Shown in pieces: positions 5,613-7,018 of a stretch of 7,018 bases of DNA. The DNA is taken from NCBI GenBank assembly GCA_021769545.1, contig JAETSS010000066.1:1-7018 (forward strand), written 5' to 3'. The stretch is from Eubacterium sp. Lineage in GTDB: Bacteria > Bacillota_A > Clostridia > Peptostreptococcales > Anaerovoracaceae. Made by a program: the position numbers and the translations under genes. Position 1 is the stretch's first letter. Every line of letters starts with the position of its first letter. Under the pieces are notes generated by a model. The model made no database searches. It was not told where the DNA came from and was given only the letters and a program-made list of their open reading frames with translations.

Positions 5613-6740
5613 ATGACATACAGCGAACATTTTAAGAAAATCGTGGAGGATCAGCTTGAAAGAGTCGAGAGACTTAAGAAATCTCCGGCAGTGCCTGATT
5701 TTTCCGCAATGGATAAGATCGTGATAGGAACCATAGATGGAGACGGCATCGGCCCTATCATCATGGATTCCTGTAGAAAGGTCCTGGAAAAGCTTCTTGC
5801 GGACGAGATCGCATCGGGAAAGATCGAGCTGAGAAAGATCGACGGACTCACTCTTGAAAACAGGATCGCCAAGATGGAAACCGTGCCTGCCGACGTGCTG
5901 GCAGCCATCAAGGAATGCGATCTGCTTCTCAAGGGACCGACGACTACGCCGGGCAAGGGCGACAACCTTCCTAACATCGAAAGCGCTAACGTTACACTCA
6001 GAAGAGAACTTGACCTCTTTGCCAACGTGAGACCTGTAGTGATCCCGGAGAAAAACATCGACTGGATCTTTTACAGAGAAAACACAGAAGGTGAATACGC
6101 CCTCGGAAGCAGAGGCATAGACATCAACGACGACATTTCCATCGACTTCAAGGTGACTACCACCATGGGGACCACAAGACTTGCCAGAGCGGCTTTCGAA
6201 TACGCTAAGAACAACGGCAACAAGAACGTTTCCATCGTAACAAAGGCCAACATCATGAAGAAGACCGACGGCAAATTCCTGAGCCTGTGCTACGATGTTG
6301 CAAAGGAATACCCGGAGATCAAGACCGACGACTGGTATGTTGACATCATGGCGGCAAACCTCGTCAACGATCAGATAAACAGCAACTTCAACGTAGTGAT
6401 ACTGCCTAATCTCTACGGCGATATCATCACCGATGAAGCGGCTCAGCTCCAGGGCGGCGTAGGCACTGCAGGCAGCGCCAACATCGGCGGCAGATACGCC
6501 ATGTTCGAAGCTATCCACGGCTCCGCACCGCGTATGATGGAGGACGGCATTGGAGAATATGCAAACCCTGCCAGCATCAACAGAGCGGCTGTCATGATGC
6601 TGAGACACATCGGAATCACGGACAAGGCGGCAGCACTGGAAAGCGCACTGGATGCGGCACAGGAAGCCCTCGACATGCCGGGAGACGGAACAGGAAACAC
6701 AGCTGCAGACTTTACAGAATTCGTATTGGAAAGGATTTAG
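5613..6740 (+). CDS. icd: Isocitrate dehydrogenase, isocitrate/isopropylmalate dehydrogenase family
   Basis: This 375-residue cytoplasmic enzyme most likely oxidises isocitrate to 2-oxoglutarate and CO2. An N-terminal extension of about 34 residues precedes KIVIGTIDGDGIGP (35-48). Substrate residues are visible: ESANVTLRRELDLFANVRP (123-141), where S124, N126, R130 and R140 match S113, N115, R119 and R129 of the E. coli enzyme; Y162 in RENTEGEYAL; K211 in TKANIMK; D270 and D274 in GDIITDEAAQ. The S-x-N motif separates it from isopropylmalate dehydrogenase. After HGSAP, the coenzyme-discriminating positions are R307 and M308 rather than the Lys-Tyr of E. coli-type NADP enzymes, and the C-terminus lacks the Tyr/Arg pair of that type, so NAD is more likely but unproven. 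AAGGAG lies six bases before the ATG. It lies between aconitase and a GntR-type gene in the same operon, supporting the TCA assignment. Confidence 0.93.
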   Translation: MTYSEHFKKIVEDQLERVERLKKSPAVPDFSAMDKIVIGTIDGDGIGPIIMDSCRKVLEKLLADEIASGKIELRKIDGLTLENRIAKMETVPADVLAAIKECDLLLKGPTTTPGKGDNLPNIESANVTLRRELDLFANVRPVVIPEKNIDWIFYRENTEGEYALGSRGIDINDDISIDFKVTTTMGTTRLARAAFEYAKNNGNKNVSIVTKANIMKKTDGKFLSLCYDVAKEYPEIKTDDWYVDIMAANLVNDQINSNFNVVILPNLYGDIITDEAAQLQGGVGTAGSANIGGRYAMFEAIHGSAPRMMEDGIGEYANPASINRAAVMMLRHIGITDKAAALESALDAAQEALDMPGDGTGNTAADFTEFVLERI

Positions 6741-6754
6741 CACGGTGATACGAT

Positions 6755-7018
6755 ATGGTACTGTACAAATTTTCCGATGATACGGAAATAAGTAACGCAC
6801 CTCTTTCCACGGGTCTTCTGGGGAAAATACAGAAGGATATCCTGACGGGAAAGCTCAAGCCGGGGCAGAAGCTGACGGAGCAGGAACTCTGCAAGACATA
6901 CGGCGTGAGTCGTACTCCCGTGCGGGAAGCTCTGAGACAGCTTGAGACCGACGGCCTCGTGGAAAACATACTGAACCGCGGAGCCTTCGTGGTAGGCATG
7001 ACGGAGCAGGACTATAAG
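6755..7018 (+). CDS. GntR-family transcriptional regulator (N-terminal part)
   Basis: The first 88 codons are present; the gene leaves the window at its right edge. Residues 16-80 are a GntR winged helix: PLSTGLLGKIQKDILTGKLK (16-35), then PGQKLTEQELCKTYGVSRTP (36-55), VREALRQLETDGLVE and the wing NRGAFVV. The spacing and the LTEQEL...GVSRTPVREALRQLE pattern point to the FCD (FadR/VanR-like) subgroup, whose C-terminal domain usually binds an organic acid, but that domain lies outside the window. The ATG is the first possible start, because an in-frame TGA lies at 6746-6748; the ribosome binding site is weak. It starts 14 bases after the isocitrate dehydrogenase stop, so it is probably translated from the same mRNA. 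Arginine codons CGT, CGG and CGC appear here, unlike the mostly AGA usage of the two enzymes, as expected for a lowly expressed regulator. It is a likely autoregulator of the operon. Confidence 0.92.
   Translation, partial: MVLYKFSDDTEISNAPLSTGLLGKIQKDILTGKLKPGQKLTEQELCKTYGVSRTPVREALRQLETDGLVENILNRGAFVVGMTEQDYK

Noticed and set aside
5517..6800. Long open frame of 427 codons on the minus strand, antisense to isocitrate dehydrogenase
   Set aside because: The plus-strand gene over the same bases has full family motifs and a good ribosome site. The antisense product is rich in Cys, His, Ser and Val with no recognisable domain, as expected of a shadow frame, and it also runs across the acn-icd gap and the start of gntR.

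Overview
The window carries five protein-coding genes, two of them cut by the window edges, in two divergent blocks. I suggest an anaerobic Gram-positive bacterium of the Clostridia. The reasons are strong AGGAGG-type ribosome binding sites, consensus sigma-A promoters, heavy use of AGA for arginine, a roughly 640-residue single-chain aconitase of the Aquifex/clostridial type, an isocitrate dehydrogenase with the N-terminal extension I remember from clostridial sequences, and a membrane-anchored LuxR-type regulator. The exact lineage is inference; no rRNA or other marker is present.

Left block (1-3380, all on the minus strand, read right to left). First comes a seven-helix membrane protein with a C-terminal LuxR-type DNA-binding domain (2406-3380). 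It has its own consensus promoter (3412-3441) and ends at a strong intrinsic terminator (2371-2396). A gene-free stretch of about 310 bases (2095-2405) follows; it holds that terminator, a perfect 20-base palindrome (2261-2280) and an imperfect dyad (2133-2156). Next come an APC-superfamily permease with a TTG start and an extended C-terminus (343-2094), then, 45 bases on, the first 99 codons of a saccharopine-dehydrogenase-like oxidoreductase that leaves the window. Permease and dehydrogenase look like one operon for uptake and oxidation of an amino acid or related compound. The membrane regulator is the obvious candidate controller.

Right block (3381-7018, plus strand). A consensus promoter (3503-3531) overlapped by a tandem array of TTGTAT/ATACAA half-sites drives aconitase (3588-5510), isocitrate dehydrogenase (5613-6740) and a GntR-type regulator (6755 to beyond the end). 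The two enzymes convert citrate through isocitrate to 2-oxoglutarate, the oxidative arm of the TCA cycle that feeds glutamate synthesis. The co-transcribed GntR protein probably controls the operon through the half-site array. Two hairpins lie in the 102-base aconitase/dehydrogenase gap and could tune relative expression.

The enzymes of the right block are well understood types. The less familiar parts are the membrane LuxR regulator with its permease/dehydrogenase partners, the double-dyad operator, and the non-standard coenzyme-site residues of the isocitrate dehydrogenase. I see no mobile element, CRISPR array, tRNA, rRNA or recognisable riboswitch.
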